Assembly (NCBI GenBank): GCA_035222895.1
Contig: JAVYIG010000865.1
Coordinates: 319,501-383,500, forward strand
Reading direction: 5' to 3'
Origin: Strongylocentrotus droebachiensis
Taxonomy: Eukaryota > Echinodermata > Echinoidea > Camarodonta > Strongylocentrotidae
Length of the DNA: 64,000 nt
Within the stretch, counting starts at the first letter, position 1. The number at the start of each line of letters is the position of its first letter. The notes below the pieces were generated by a model. That model was not told the DNA's origin. It saw nothing but the letters and a program-made list of their open reading frames with translations, and did not search any database. The translations under genes were made by a program, and so were the position numbers. This document shows, piece by piece, positions 27,101 through 32,658 of this stretch.

Positions 27101-28790
27101 ACGCCAGTCTTCAGGTAAGATGCCTGTATCAAGAGATGCTTGGAAGATTTTGGAAAGAAGTGGTGCCAATTCTTGAGAAAACTCTTTTAGTATACGGGGG
27201 GAGATCTCGTCGACCCCGGAAGCTTTTTTTGGATCTAAGTTCTTCAAGAGTTTCTCGATCCCTGGAGTATGAATGATTATATTATTTATACCAAGGATAT
27301 TAGATTGAGGAAGATTAGGAATGGTTTGTAGGTTTTCTGTAGTGAAGACTGAGCGGAAATATTCATTGAGTATCTCAGCCTTCTGCTTGTCCTCTGATGT
27401 GAGGACACCCTTTTCTTTTAAGGCGGGTACTCCGGAGGAGTCCTTCCTGAGGCTTTTGACGAAAGACCAGAACTGTTTTTTTGATTCCAGACAAAAATCT
27501 CTAATGTGTTTTCTGTAAGCAGATCTGGTCAACTTATGGGTCTCTTTTCTGATTTCTCTGAAACTCTCCCAGTCATTATCGTTTCCTGAATTTCTGGCCT
27601 TGTTATAGGCCCGTTGTTTGCGTCTATGCATTCGCTTGATTTTTGGGGTTATCCAAGGGGTTTTGTTCTGTTTACTAATAACCTTTTTTGATGCCGACTT
27701 TACGAGAATGGCGTTTAGTGTACTTCGGTGTGTGCAGGGCGTTTGCTGAATTTAGCAACACTCCCCTTATGCCTTTGAACACTGATCACTGTTGTCGTAA
27801 AGAAAGTATCAATTTGGCAATCTGAAAAACAGCCACTTTTGTGTAGGCCTAGACACATTCATTATTATTTCCAGCAGAATCAACATCTTGAACTCTCATC
27901 AGAGGTCAGTGTACGTGTTATTGTAATGTAATGCGAATACATAAAACAGAGGTCTATGTTAGCTCATTATCATCAGGAAGATACAGCACATGTACATTAT
28001 TTTAAGCACAGCTCATCTCTAACTATAACTTACTTAGACCGAATTTTCTGTCTCTTTCGTCCGTTAGCCTCTGATTTGGGTAGGGTCAGCTCCTCCTCTG
28101 ACTTGAGTACAAATCAGATGCTAACGAACGAAAGAGACAGAAAATTTGGTCTAACCATAGTAATTAGTATAACTCTGCTGCCAAGTTTCCAAAATTTCTA
28201 TTTAAATTGTCATGTTGACTCATTTCAAGGTACATTACACGAGTAGAAAGAAGAGCTAGTAAGTAGTATTGCAACACAGTCCGAAGTGAAACTGGTAAGG
28301 TCTTGTGTGCAAGGTTTGTCCAGGAATTGGTAATAACGTAGGCCTACACATTGTTTAATTTGCTTTGACTTTGAGTTTGAGGTTTACCGTTCAGAAATAG
28401 AATTACAATTCATCACTCTCCACAAAAGGCACTGGGTCTAGGCAAATTTCGACACTGGCAAATGAATGCCAATAATATATTCATGATATTTAAAGCTTGG
28501 TCAAGTTGCTGATAGCAATATTAATCATATTGCCTATTAATATCACCAAGCTCAAATATTTGGCTGTTTAAAGTTTGTTGCAGAGCGTCAGGAAGAATTC
28601 ACGGACAGGCCCGCGCCCGCTGCGCTGGCGATAGCGAACGGGCCCAAGAGCGAACCCCGGCCCAGACAGCAAGAAATCTACCTTGAAGTTGAAATGCTTG
28701 TCCTTGACTTAGTTTTAGATAGAAAATGTGCTTCTAAAAAAAGAAAATGTGATTAGAGCTTACCACATTTTTCGGGAATCTTGACAACAT
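1..28790 (-). CDS. CRAT: Carnitine O-acetyltransferase gene (11 exons seen, 3' end off window)
   Basis: The enzyme reversibly moves acetyl groups between CoA and carnitine, in mitochondria and peroxisomes, buffering acetyl-CoA. Coding exons, 5' to 3' on the minus strand: 28764-28790 (candidate), 19348-19554, 12479-12565, 8766-8947, 7136-7304, 5872-6043, 4384-4562, 2972-3072, 2248-2370, 1424-1546, 1-66. All introns begin GT and end AG and the phases agree, giving about 478 residues. From memory of human CRAT, the blocks LPVPPLQQTL, NWLSDWW, GQPLCMDQYY, NRWFDKTLQ, YEHCTAEGPP, LSPDSFIQ and TYESGSLR align in order. YEH carries the catalytic histidine. The NRWFDKTLQ and AEGPPIV blocks fit CRAT better than CROT or CPT. 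The C-terminal ~150 residues, including any peroxisomal signal, are outside the window. Introns carry many transposons. Confidence 0.95.
151..400 (+). repeat. Dispersed repeat, copy 1 (starts AGGGGTGATAGTGAGCAC)
   Basis: This stretch, from AGGGGTGATAGTGAGCAC to CAGGTTTTTATCAG, recurs at 7607-8645, where another element interrupts it. It contains poly-A and CCCCCCTTTTGAGTA blocks. Family unknown; no coding capacity. Confidence 0.7.
400..1128. other. CRAT intron, mostly unique AT-rich DNA
   Basis: Five AATC units stand at 719-739. I see no exon or clear element otherwise. Confidence 0.5.
1129..1379. mobile_element. MITE with perfect ~25-bp inverted ends
   Basis: The ends GAGGGGTCAGTGACACAAAG and CTTTGTGTCACTGACCCCTC are exact inverted copies, and the flanks suggest TATA/TA. 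Internal GGAGTTAAGTCT words repeat. Non-autonomous, about 251 bp, superfamily not assigned. Confidence 0.8.
1424..1546 (-). CDS. CRAT: CRAT exon, FGKNLPKSQRLSPDSFIQ
   Basis: 123 nt encoding DLQVTLFQFKEFGKNLP and SQRLSPDSFIQNAIQYTFYK, aligned with human FGKDFPKSEKLSPDAFIQ. A MITE (1129-1379) ends about 45 bp beyond the donor. Confidence 0.93.
1640..1850 (+). mobile_element. 5'-truncated tRNA-derived SINE
   Basis: The body (ACATTTGCCACACTCAACCC, GGGTACCTGGCAGGA, CCTTGAAATGC, AAGCCAGGGTAATAAT) matches the SINE at 61,730-61,985 read from its minus strand. The tRNA-like head is missing; the tail is ATT-rich. Confidence 0.7.
2248..2370 (-). CDS. CRAT: CRAT exon, PERLNFNVSPDIVEAIEEAKHN
   Basis: 123 nt, enters with one base and leaves with two bases of a codon. 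PKPERLNFNVSPDI corresponds to human MPKKLRFNITPEI. Donor GTAAGT, acceptor CCCCTAG. Confidence 0.9.
2972..3072 (-). CDS. CRAT: CRAT exon with catalytic histidine
   Basis: 101 nt encoding FWVGTSGYMG, LTYEHCTAEGPP and IVAMVDHSLNNM. The His of YEH (codon at 3028-3030) is the family's general base. Acceptor ATATGCAG, donor GTAAGTC. Confidence 0.93.
3935..4074. mobile_element. Short MITE with ~20-bp inverted ends
   Basis: ACCTGTACATAAAGACCACT on the left and GGTGGTCTTTCTATACAGGT on the right are near-perfect inverted copies. Non-coding. Confidence 0.65.
4093..4245. mobile_element. Foldback element
   Basis: CCAGAGCCATCTTTACACAG pairs with CTGTGTATAGATGGCTCTGG, and pairing continues inward through GTTGGC and CACAATATGGC. 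The only open frame across it is a mirror-image artefact. Confidence 0.65.
4384..4562 (-). CDS. CRAT: CRAT exon, YGGGSMISSGNRWFDKTLQ
   Basis: 179 nt, acceptor CCTCCAG, donor GTGAGT. It contains the block ending GNRWFDKTLQ, typical of CRAT and CPT enzymes just before the catalytic histidine exon. The 3' splice region is followed in the intron by a homopolymer C/A tract. Confidence 0.93.
5000..5120 (+). promoter_or_regulatory. Cluster of histone-type 3'-end hairpins with HDE-like sites
   Basis: Four 6-bp hairpins with 4-base loops stand in a row: AGTTCTCCTTAGAACT (5000-5015), AGTCTTTTTCAAGACT (5039-5054), AGTCCTTTTCAGGACT (5063-5078) and again at 5105-5120. The last three have the TTTC loop and CTTTTCAG context of histone mRNA stem-loops. 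CAAGAAAGA (5088-5096), the sea-urchin histone downstream element, and CTAAGAAAGA (5021-5030) follow two of them. Base changes between copies are compensated. No histone coding region is visible upstream. Could be a relic of a histone 3' end. Confidence 0.55.
5640..5830. repeat. Possible SINE-like or repeat fragment
   Basis: Words such as TTAAATGGAGGCCCCGTG and CACGTTAAGAACCCACTGCA read like a dispersed repeat body. No second copy is visible in the window, so the call is weak. Confidence 0.25.
5872..6043 (-). CDS. CRAT: CRAT exon, FYSVDVLRPDGKPYS...PVGILTAEHRNTW
   Basis: 172 nt, acceptor TTCTGCAG, donor GTGAGT. PVGILTAEHRNTWGKIY aligns with human EPVGILTSNHRNSWAKAY, a hallmark block of the family. 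Confidence 0.93.
6203..6505. mobile_element. MITE with G/C-run ends
   Basis: GTGTTCACAAAGATCCTAAGT near the left end pairs with ACTTAGGATCTTTGTGAAAC near the right end, followed by a long C run. A solo right-end-like copy stands near 55,920-55,970. Confidence 0.7.
6981..7130. mobile_element. Foldback MITE beside a CRAT splice donor
   Basis: About 55-bp arms starting GGGACTTTTTGATTTGCACG and ending AATCGAAAAGTCCC are inverted copies. Both flanks read ATTA, which may be a 4-bp (or TTA 3-bp) target duplication. The right end is 5 bp from the donor of the 7136-7304 exon. Confidence 0.8.
7136..7304 (-). CDS. CRAT: CRAT exon, GQPLCMDQYYKVLASCRIPGP
   Basis: 169 nt, with clear matches to human GGKPLCMNQYYQILSSCRVPGPKQD and to the HITV strand. 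The donor GTAATGG sits 5 bp from the end of a foldback element (6981-7130). A partial decayed duplicate of this exon and its acceptor lies about 201 bp upstream in transcription order (7412-7505). Confidence 0.93.
7343..7373 (+). repeat. (GA)n microsatellite
   Basis: About 15 GA units, followed by G-rich sequence; a shorter version recurs in the duplicate near 7551-7563. Confidence 0.85.
7412..7505 (-). pseudogene. Decayed partial duplicate of the neighbouring CRAT exon
   Basis: A tandem duplication with ~201-bp offset copied the 5' part of exon 7136-7304, its acceptor, and the intronic GA-rich stretch. The copy reads QSVPVDKIACQTLCIDPSYK with an intact CTCAG acceptor, then stops (TAG) just after PGP. 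It lacks the exon's 3' part and donor, so it is unlikely to be spliced in. Confidence 0.8.
7607..8645 (+). repeat. Dispersed repeat, copy 2, interrupted
   Basis: Same repeat as at 151-400. Its two halves (7607-7760 and 8543-8645) are separated by the minisatellite-bearing element inserted at an A-rich site. Confidence 0.7.
7761..8542 (+). mobile_element. Minisatellite-bearing non-autonomous element, copy A
   Basis: It starts CTAGATGGAA with the perfect 20-bp palindrome TTCGACTGCGCGCAGTCGAA, and ends with a hairpin (TGCCTCCG paired with CGGAGGCA) then ATAA. Between are about four ~143-bp subrepeats, each with TGACCTTTGACCT-like sequence. The same ends flank 12,876-18,361. No protein; superfamily unknown. 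Confidence 0.8.
8766..8947 (-). CDS. CRAT: CRAT exon, LSDWWLNVAYLDFRSP
   Basis: 182 nt, starts phase 0, ends with two bases of a Thr codon. Two AGs are possible at the acceptor; the upstream one (GATCTAG) is chosen because it keeps NW-LSDWW in frame and matches the family. Later residues VVFPMDEMSEFKGREGQLQ and AAKLIRSVMDFKYLID match the family's AAKLI region. Confidence 0.9.
9379..9760. mobile_element. TIR element, ~380 bp
   Basis: AGGCCTGCCTTCATCAGCTT at the left and AGCTGATGAGGACAGGCCT at the right are inverted copies, and TTGCCAAA/TTTGGCAA extend the match. The interior repeats AGCTTGAGA/CTCGAGA words. Non-coding. Confidence 0.7.
10011..10197 (+). mobile_element. TTAA-flanked MITE, copy 1
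   Basis: Flanked by TTAA on both sides with short inverted ends (AGGC.../...AGCT). The interior holds GGTCCCCCATGATCCTCTTT and CTTATGTTAATTGAGAGCTG. Four more copies lie at 42228, 45823, 59566 and 62068. A TTAA duplication points to piggyBac-type mobilisation. Confidence 0.75.
10848..11985. repeat. Cluster of GTACATAACTCGGTGTCC motifs in both orientations
   Basis: The motif or its complement occurs near 10850, 11012, 11212, 11385, 11413, 11583, 11600 and 11953. The outermost copies face each other, so this may be one foldback element of ~1.1 kb or repeated insertions. No gene is visible in it. Confidence 0.6.
12479..12565 (-). CDS. CRAT: CRAT exon, residues IVDDFGKPGG...KMDNW
   Basis: 29 codons, phase 0 at both ends; donor GTGAGTC. 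It corresponds to human LVDEFQASGGVGERLQ...TENW. The upstream intron (about 6.8 kb) holds the nested MITE, minisatellite element and LINE. Confidence 0.9.
13478..17317 (+). mobile_element. Apparently full-length non-LTR retrotransposon (LINE), CR1/Jockey-like group
   Basis: The element has about 270 bp of 5' leader, one long ORF, a ~490-bp 3' UTR with AATAAA at 17,272 and a poly-A tail. It sits in a minisatellite monomer: the left flank ends CAATCTCAATG and the right flank resumes ATGTATGGAATTTC, so the duplicated base count at the target is only about 3 (ATG). No separate first ORF is seen, so it may be 5' truncated or belong to a single-ORF clade. Confidence 0.85.
13751..16810 (+). CDS. LINE protein: APE endonuclease + reverse transcriptase
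   Basis: 1019 residues without a stop. The endonuclease spans about residues 75-290: LLNINIRSLQKN, LTETWL with the catalytic Glu, MGDFNIDIS near 216 and SDHLPIF near 281. The reverse transcriptase spans about 470-800: NYRPISLLPSISKILEK, NQYGFRKNHST, FMDLSKAFDTMDH, CGVPQGSILGPLLF and FADDINVF near 743 with both Asp. A Cys/His-poor C-terminal region follows. Translation may begin upstream of this Met or at a later one (MALNDIL). It nicks the target and copies the LINE RNA. All key residues seen are present, so the copy may be young. Confidence 0.9.
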   Translation: MPTPIINALPLLHAHARTKHIVLIYTGRNTTFVILMALNDILNDQVYTPQSKYYTTSEFNSNFNSTGPNNNLHCFSLLNINIRSLQKNFDNFEEFLSILNTFSFSLIGLTETWLHSTSPPIFNIENYEFIHSDRKNGKGGGVAFYSRNDVQFKIRHDIQLEGIETLFLEIIDDKHKNRIVGVMYRPPNNVADTFFDELESCLEFISRENKDVYIMGDFNIDISLPFTVLGQHFTNLLSSFFFKPLINKPTRITNLTHTIIDNIFSNVLDNKQNGIIYYDISDHLPIFTIGPNDKHLQIPNKEHTTRRKETKRNIESLKIDLSQEDWYDIYFERDVNSSYEKFINKLLCHYNKNVPLSRIKSNKKKNKRPWITQGILKSISTRIRLYKISLRSPTNENQNKYKKYRNKLTSIIRLSRKLYYGNKIENNKDNNQSLWQTVNDILGKKKDTPNNIEFNDNGHHIDPNDVAEAFNKYFTNIGPDLASKIINEKNDFFKYLNNNVNQSLFFNPTNIQEILEIVRSLKSSKSSGYDELSVSLLKQIIHFIASPLSHIFNLSLSQGVFPDPLKVAKIIPIYKKDDHSKVSNYRPISLLPSISKILEKIVYKRLYSFLDINNFLIPNQYGFRKNHSTDYAILQLCDKITDSLSKKEHTVGVFMDLSKAFDTMDHRILIHKLKAYGVRGIVLSWFEDYLRNRHQYVMFKSTTSNISTIECGVPQGSILGPLLFLEYMNDIVNASPLLTYVLFADDINVFYSHKDLNILITTLNLELNKLSSWFKSNKLSLNINKTNCIYFKNIHSKHVLHYDIFIDNMPIIEKEVTKFLGVMIDSNLTWNSHINNICMLVSRSIGILYKLKYYLSQKSLFMLYNSFILSYISYCNIVWGNSSKMKIMLIYRLQKKALRLCTHSHYLAHTDPIFCKLKTLKIADIHSFQTAIFMYKCWINTIPLAFRNIFVYNSDIHSYPTRHSSDFHLTNPKIIMAYKSIRHHGPDIWNALPDNIKHSATLYSFKASIYLISTYSKTS
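17316..18260 (+). repeat. Tandem minisatellite, ~157/159-bp alternating monomers
   Basis: Monomers start ATGTATGGAATTTCATAAG at 17316, 17475, 17632, 17791, 17948 and (diverged) 18105. Two types alternate: a 159-bp one with ACCTACG and GATCGTC, and a 157-bp one with ACATACG and GATTGTC. Each has TGACCTTTGAC. The array also has members left of the LINE (13,330-13,477). Confidence 0.88.
18909..19334. mobile_element. Long foldback element beside CRAT exon 19348-19554
   Basis: Ends TAGCAGGGGAAAAAATATTC and GAATATTTTTTCCCCTGCTA are exact inverted copies; the arms extend about 130 bp (CTTGCATGAAAATAACACTC and its complement). Flanking TA fits a TA target site. Confidence 0.82.
19348..19554 (-). CDS. 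CRAT: CRAT exon with LPVPPLQQTL motif
   Basis: 69 codons, phase 0 at both ends; acceptor CCTAATAG, donor GTATGG. It encodes FAHQDSLASLPVPPLQQTL followed by YKYLMAVKPIISPEDYEVTKK, the conserved N-terminal helix region of carnitine acyltransferases. A long foldback element ends about 14 bp outside the donor. Confidence 0.92.
19560..21289. other. CRAT intron 1, first part
   Basis: Holds T-runs at 19,600, AAC/AAT-rich microsatellites at 19,806-19,880, and (AAT)n at 20,148-20,175 followed by a short SINE- or LINE-tail-like stretch. No exon recognised. Confidence 0.4.
21290..21688 (+). mobile_element. ~400-bp MITE flanked by TTAA, copy 1
   Basis: Ends TTAAAGAGAAGGTTGAGTTC and GAACTCAACTTTATCTTTAA are inverted. 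A second copy stands in opposite orientation at 24977-25370 and a diverged one near 35,560-35,880. Confidence 0.75.
22496..22883 (+). mobile_element. C/G-ended hAT-type MITE, copy 1
   Basis: TIR CCCGGCCCCCCCACTC is mirrored at the right end (GAGTGGGGGGGGCCGGG). The 8-bp GCGCTTAG directly flanks both sides (22488-22495 and 22884-22891), a perfect target duplication typical of hAT elements. The interior is non-coding CCCC/AAAA-rich DNA. Confidence 0.88.
22892..24007. other. CRAT intron 1, no feature seen
   Basis: AT-rich. The 23,515-23,900 part resembles a LINE 3' tail in reverse but lacks coding signal. Confidence 0.35.
24010..24695. mobile_element. DNA transposon with 27-bp TIRs and TA target site
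   Basis: CCGTAAATCTCCGTGTATAA and TTATACACGGAGATTTACGG are exact inverted ends flanked by TA on each side, as in Tc1/mariner-like elements. No transposase is seen; two poly-A/T tracts and a reverse-transcriptase scrap fill it. Confidence 0.8.
24335..24560 (-). pseudogene. LINE reverse-transcriptase fragment
   Basis: On the minus strand SSWFESNLSNRSQNVVFNNS and ITNGVPQGSILG are clear reverse-transcriptase blocks. The fragment is about 70 residues with no flanking domains and lies inside the TIR element. Confidence 0.75.
24977..25370 (-). mobile_element. ~400-bp MITE, copy 2, inverted
   Basis: Reverse complement of 21290-21688 along its whole length, including CATGCGATTGCAT and the TTCAGGGAACATTTTTAATC block. 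TTAA is kept only on the right. Confidence 0.75.
25672..27740 (-). mobile_element. 5'-truncated LINE (CR1/Jockey-like)
   Basis: The 3' end carries a short hairpin (GGTTCC/GGAACC) and ends in GAA microsatellite repeats, with no poly-A, as in CR1-like and L2-like families. The coding frame opens right after a TAA near 27,745 without the endonuclease, so truncation removed that part. Confidence 0.8.
25745..27631 (-). CDS. LINE reverse transcriptase (endonuclease part missing)
   Basis: 628 residues from the first Met, and the frame extends about 35 codons upstream (TPWITPKIKR). It has a complete reverse-transcriptase domain: NYRPISLTSVCCKLLE, HGFRKGHSCESQL, VTDFSKAFDTVPH, SGVPQGTVLGPLLF, RLYADDCILY and SYLGVEISNDLKWDKH. 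The C-terminus reads NSLPSDI, common in this group. No stops interrupt it, but the copy cannot move on its own without an endonuclease. Confidence 0.88.
   Translation of the reverse strand: MHRRKQRAYNKARNSGNDNDWESFREIRKETHKLTRSAYRKHIRDFCLESKKQFWSFVKSLRKDSSGVPALKEKGVLTSEDKQKAEILNEYFRSVFTTENLQTIPNLPQSNILGINNIIIHTPGIEKLLKNLDPKKASGVDEISPRILKEFSQELAPLLSKIFQASLDTGILPEDWRKANITPIHKKGDRTKPENYRPISLTSVCCKLLEHVVHSHIMNHLESYNVLSKYQHGFRKGHSCESQLIQTMHDLTLSLDKRTQTDMIVTDFSKAFDTVPHHRLILKLNQYGINGKTNRWISSFLQDRHQRVILGGEHSQWVRVKSGVPQGTVLGPLLFLIYVNDIPDELSSTVRLYADDCILYSGIKTQLDATRLQDDLDRLSAWVDKWQMQLNPQKCHVLRFNASRSPVITKYSIGGTVLQETPSHSYLGVEISNDLKWDKHISNITSSANKVNGFIRRNLISCTKQTKSLAYTTLVRPIVEYSSSVWDPYTKEHTQEIGKVQRRAARMVCNDYRQTTSATKLMVGLEWDLLSIRRKVSRVCILHKALGGHLALPVSDYLRPATRATRRTSGNSFIQYSTRTNCFKHSYIPRTIKDWNSLPSDIQRTTNIDTFKLQATNFFRNQDSSNKN
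27750..28758. other. CRAT intron 1, right part
   Basis: Contains the foldback at 28,034-28,154 and a short GC-rich stretch at about 28,600-28,670 (CCCGCGCCCGCTGCGCTGG). No exon recognised. Confidence 0.35.
28034..28154. mobile_element. Foldback element
   Basis: 44-bp arms: TTAGACCGAATTTTCTGTCT pairs with AGACAGAAAATTTGGTCTAA, and pairing continues through the CTCTTTCGT/ACGAAAGAG block. Confidence 0.75.
28764..28790 (-). CDS. CRAT: Candidate first coding exon of CRAT (mitochondrial targeting start)
   Basis: On the minus strand an ATG opens nine codons, MLSRFPKNV, then a good donor GTAAGC. Phase 0 matches the 19,554 acceptor, so the joined start reads MLSRFPKNV-IRRVMGITG: several basic residues and no acidic ones, like a mitochondrial presequence. 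An in-frame TGA lies upstream of the ATG. If this is right, intron 1 is about 9.2 kb and holds the truncated LINE. An internal Met (14th residue of the joined protein) could give a form without the presequence. This is an inference; no transcript evidence is available here. Confidence 0.5.
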
Positions 28791-29450
28791 CTCGGTTATC
28801 TTTAATGCTTTTTCTTGGCTCGTTTTAGAGCTGAAAGATCACTCCAAAATCCCCTCAGTCTCAGTCAGGCGCTAGCGCAAAGCTGGAAACGAAGATTGAA
28901 TTAAGGTCAACGAACTTTCTGAACAGCTAATAATACCTCGCATATTATGCATGCACGTAAACCACAAAACTGAAAACATAATCTGTACTTTCAGGGATAA
29001 CCTGATAATTGTTGCTCATTTTTTCAAAAATACTTTCAATTAATTTATGTCAATTATTTCATCAGGGCGAATCTACTGGGGTTTAATCCCCCCCCCCCAC
29101 CTTGGGCGGACCAACAACAACAAAAGTAACGGGCAAAATGTTTTGTTTTTTTTGCTTTTTACCCCCCCCCCCCCCGAAATATTTGTCGGGACATTTTTCA
29201 AATCTCGGGGGGCAAAATGAAGAAAACAAAATGAAGTGCTCACTACACACATGTCCGTCAATACTGGGGGTGGGGGGGGGGGGGGACGACGAATTTTCAG
29301 GTGGTGAAATATCCCCACGGTTTGGGTTTTAAAAAAAAAAATCTTTTTTTCTTTATCTCTTTCTCTCTGTGTTGATTTTTTTTTTTTTTTTACTTTCCAA
29401 AAGTTGTCAGCTGAACTAAAGTGTTCCCACTGTTTATACGTTATTTTGGA
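28791..29450 (-). promoter_or_regulatory. Presumed CRAT 5' UTR and promoter side
   Basis: If the candidate first exon is real, this stretch holds the CRAT promoter. I see no clear core element. From 29,080 it turns into homopolymer C/G and A/T tracts, which look like transposon remains rather than promoter. Confidence 0.2.
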
Positions 29451-29459
29451 CCATTCATC

Positions 29460-30720
29460 TTTTCATTAGGCCCCATTTCCCTTTTTCATTCAAGAACTTT
29501 GGAACTGATCTCTCTTCCCGTGCCACTTGCTTGAAGAAGTGTCTCTCGGCAGGAAAATGTGTTTTGGGCCTTGTTGTGGCATTACCAGTTTTGATGTGTA
29601 TGAAGAAATTCAATAGAATCCTTTAAAGTCCCTCAGCCACATTTCAGGAATGCTTGCTTCTGCAGAGCTTGTTAACTACAAGAGTTCCGTTCTGAAGAGA
29701 GTTTTAAAGCTCTATATAAAGAAGCAATGAAGAAAATCGAGCAGTGGAATCTGGATCCCCTAATGTCACGCAATGAAAGAATTCCAGTTAGATACACTGA
29801 GGGATCGCAGCAATATGTTTCAGAATCTCTGCAAGAAAAGTATCGTGTAGAATTCTTCAAGCTAATAGACAGTGCCCTTTCCAATTTCAGGATCTACTTC
29901 ATCTCAACAGTATGAATACTGATGAGGCTACCCTGGGTAAACAAGACATAGTATTATTATTATTGTTATAGAAGAACAAAAAAGACTGGCATCGTTCCCC
30001 CCCCCCCCCCCCCCCCCACTCAGTGTTATTTAGGGTACGCATAATGCTCGTTCCCTCTTTTTGAAAGCACCCCCTATCTGAGGACTGCCAATATTTCCGA
30101 ACCTCCCTTTCGCGGGCTTTTCGCGGGCCGCTTTTCCTGCCTTGGAGGCCCCCCTAAATCATGAAAAATGCTCAATGTACCCCCCTAAATTCGAAATAAT
30201 TTCTCAGGAGTCTAAAGAAAAAAAATGAGAAAAAAAAGAAGAAAAAACCCTTTTTAAAGAAATCTCCGTGTGAAAAGTTAATACACCCCTTTTTTTTACA
30301 ATTCTCGGGCCGGACTTTGTCGCACGAAAAGTACCCCTTTACCGGGCACCCGTCCGTTCTCGGAGTGGGGGGGGGGGGATCGTTTCTACTATGTGGATCA
30401 ATAGAATGATGATCTTATTGACACGTTTGAATTGGGGGATGGTCTTAGGTGTGAATTGGTCTTCCTCCGACATCAGTTCAAATATTCTTTTGTGGAAGAA
30501 TGCAGGAAGGCATTTCGGGGCATGATTCCGGAAGTTAGGGGGGTGTTCCCAAATGTTGAGCAACTTCTGAGACTCATGCTTGTTTCACCAACAAGTTCTT
30601 GCCAAGCAGAGAGGTCTTTTGCTAAACACTATCAAACGGTCACGAATGATTGTACTGTATTTCCTGCGGTACAACGTATAGCAGGAAAATGTTGTATATG
30701 CGGATCCTTTTAATGATTAC
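29460..30720 (+). pseudogene. Decayed hAT-family transposase
   Basis: The left part reads MKKIEQWNLDPLMSRNERIP then VRYTEGSQQYVSESLQEKYR, like the middle region of ZMYM1/TTF-type hAT transposases. The right part reads GMIPEVRGVFPNVEQLLRLM then LVSPTSSCQAERSF, the hATC dimerisation motif. The reading frame is broken by stops, shifts and a MITE (29,997-30,378). It lacks an intact catalytic region. DNA transposon remnant. Confidence 0.8.
29997..30378 (+). mobile_element. C/G-ended MITE, copy 2, inside the hAT remnant
   Basis: It shares ACTCAGTGTTATTTAGGGTA and the ACAATTCTCGGGCCGGACTT block with 22496-22883. The flanks share ATCGTT, consistent with an 8-bp duplication with one mismatch. The left C run has expanded to about 21 bases. 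Confidence 0.82.
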
Positions 30721-32621
30721 GTAATGGGAGTTCTAGGTCGGTATGGCAGGCTTTCCAATAAAGTTTGTTATTGATGTAATCTGTGAGTGTTTGTTTTGTT
30801 TTCTTCAGTATTCTATGAATGTACAATTGACCCCCTGATACCCCCCCCCCCCCCACTCAGTCCCACTGGGACAGAAATAACGTTGGTATTGACATAGGAT
30901 AATTAGGATGTAGGAATATGCAATCCATTTGGCTATAATTATTTTATTTTATTTTCTACATTTTAGGCTGCTCCACATCTGTATAAATCATGTAAGGGTG
31001 TATATAGGGGTACATGGAGTGTAGAGTACAGCGAAATTGACTATCAATGTGTGTTTCCTTTATTTTCATGTCTCAATAAATTTAGGCCCCCGTGAACCAG
31101 CCAAATTTCTGCATGGTATAAAATAATGCTATGTGTTTGAGAGAATTTTTGACTTGTTAATAATTTTTGTCTGGAAATGGAGCAGTGACAAAATGCTAGA
31201 CATTGAAATCCCTTCAATAATATATTTTTTAGATAGTTTTACCTGAGATATATAACTATTGTTGTTCATGGACTGTAAATGGAAATCTGTCAAATCTGAT
31301 TATTATCGCCAACAAATATTCATTTTTAATTACACATAGATTTTTAATAATACAATTGAATTAATCTCTCTCATTTTTATCATGAATTTTATGATCATTC
31401 TTGTGTCATTTTTATCGTCATTCCACGTTGAGTCTTCTATAGGGGATATCACAGGGTCTTAAACTTACTGGAAAATGATAAGATGTTTAGGACTGTCTCT
31501 TGAATTTTTATGAAGAAAGTCATATCGATCGTGTATAGATATATAAAGCTTAGCTAAGGTCTATAGTCGCTTGTAGTATATACAAACATTTTATTTTGCT
31601 CGATGATAATTATGTACAGTTTGTATTTAAGTATGAAGCAATTTTGGAAAATCAGGGACCTCTTTGGAATGAAAGAATTAAAGAAATTCTTGGTTGTTGC
31701 ATACCAACTTGATGTCTTATAGCCGTAAAGTACAATGTTATAGTTGTTCAACTTATGACGTAAGCGATGACGCATCTAATACTTTCAGATTTTGAATAAT
31801 GAATGCAAGGTTATTTGAGAATATGAACAAGGTATGGCGAAAAAGGAATGAAGAGTCAGGCTAAAAACTTGATGTGTACAGTGGCATAGCAAGGATCCAG
31901 CCATCGAGGGATATTGGTCCGAAGAGAGGATGAATTGCAAATAAATAAGGCAGTCGGTTAGGGGAAGGGCGAGGGAGAGTCTTTTCATTTTCCTTTTACT
32001 TCTTCTCTCCCCTCTCTCATTCTCCTATTCCTTTCTGTTTCTTTTGCAATCGATTATGGGGGAGGATATGGAAGTGGTTCCTACACCCTTCTTCGCCCTC
32101 CTTTTCTCTGTCTCCCTGATTTTCGTGTTCACCTTATTTTAACATCTTTTGATGGGGGAGGGGGTACGCGCCCACCATTCTAAATGTTCTCTAATATACC
32201 CTTGTATCTATTTTTCTATGTTCCTAACTACACATCTTACCTATCAATCTATCTCTCTAACTTCCTATCTATCCATCCATCCTTCCATCCATCCATTTAG
32301 TATTGACCTATCGATTTATCTCTTCTTTAAAGTTCCTCAATTCTCAAGTGCATTTACATTTATTACCAATCTTTGCCGAGTGGTGGCGGTATAAATGTTT
32401 GCGATGGCACCAATATTGCCCCCATTCCCGTCTATTTACTGAATTTACAGAATAAGAAATATAATTCCAGACTATGTGAATGTTCTCGCATTTCAGTTTT
32501 CATATCAGATGCTAATTTTACAGAGCAAACATCAAATATCACAGCTTGCAATCGTTATGCAAAGGAAATGGAGAGACGGTGAAGAAGGGAGGAGAGGTGG
32601 GTGATTGACAGAGAGAGAAAG

Positions 32622-32658
<37 letters not shown>

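Noticed and set aside
30432-30713. Host gene with a hATC domain
   Set aside because: The short frame lacks start context and the rest of the transposase, and lies beside a MITE in a broken copy.
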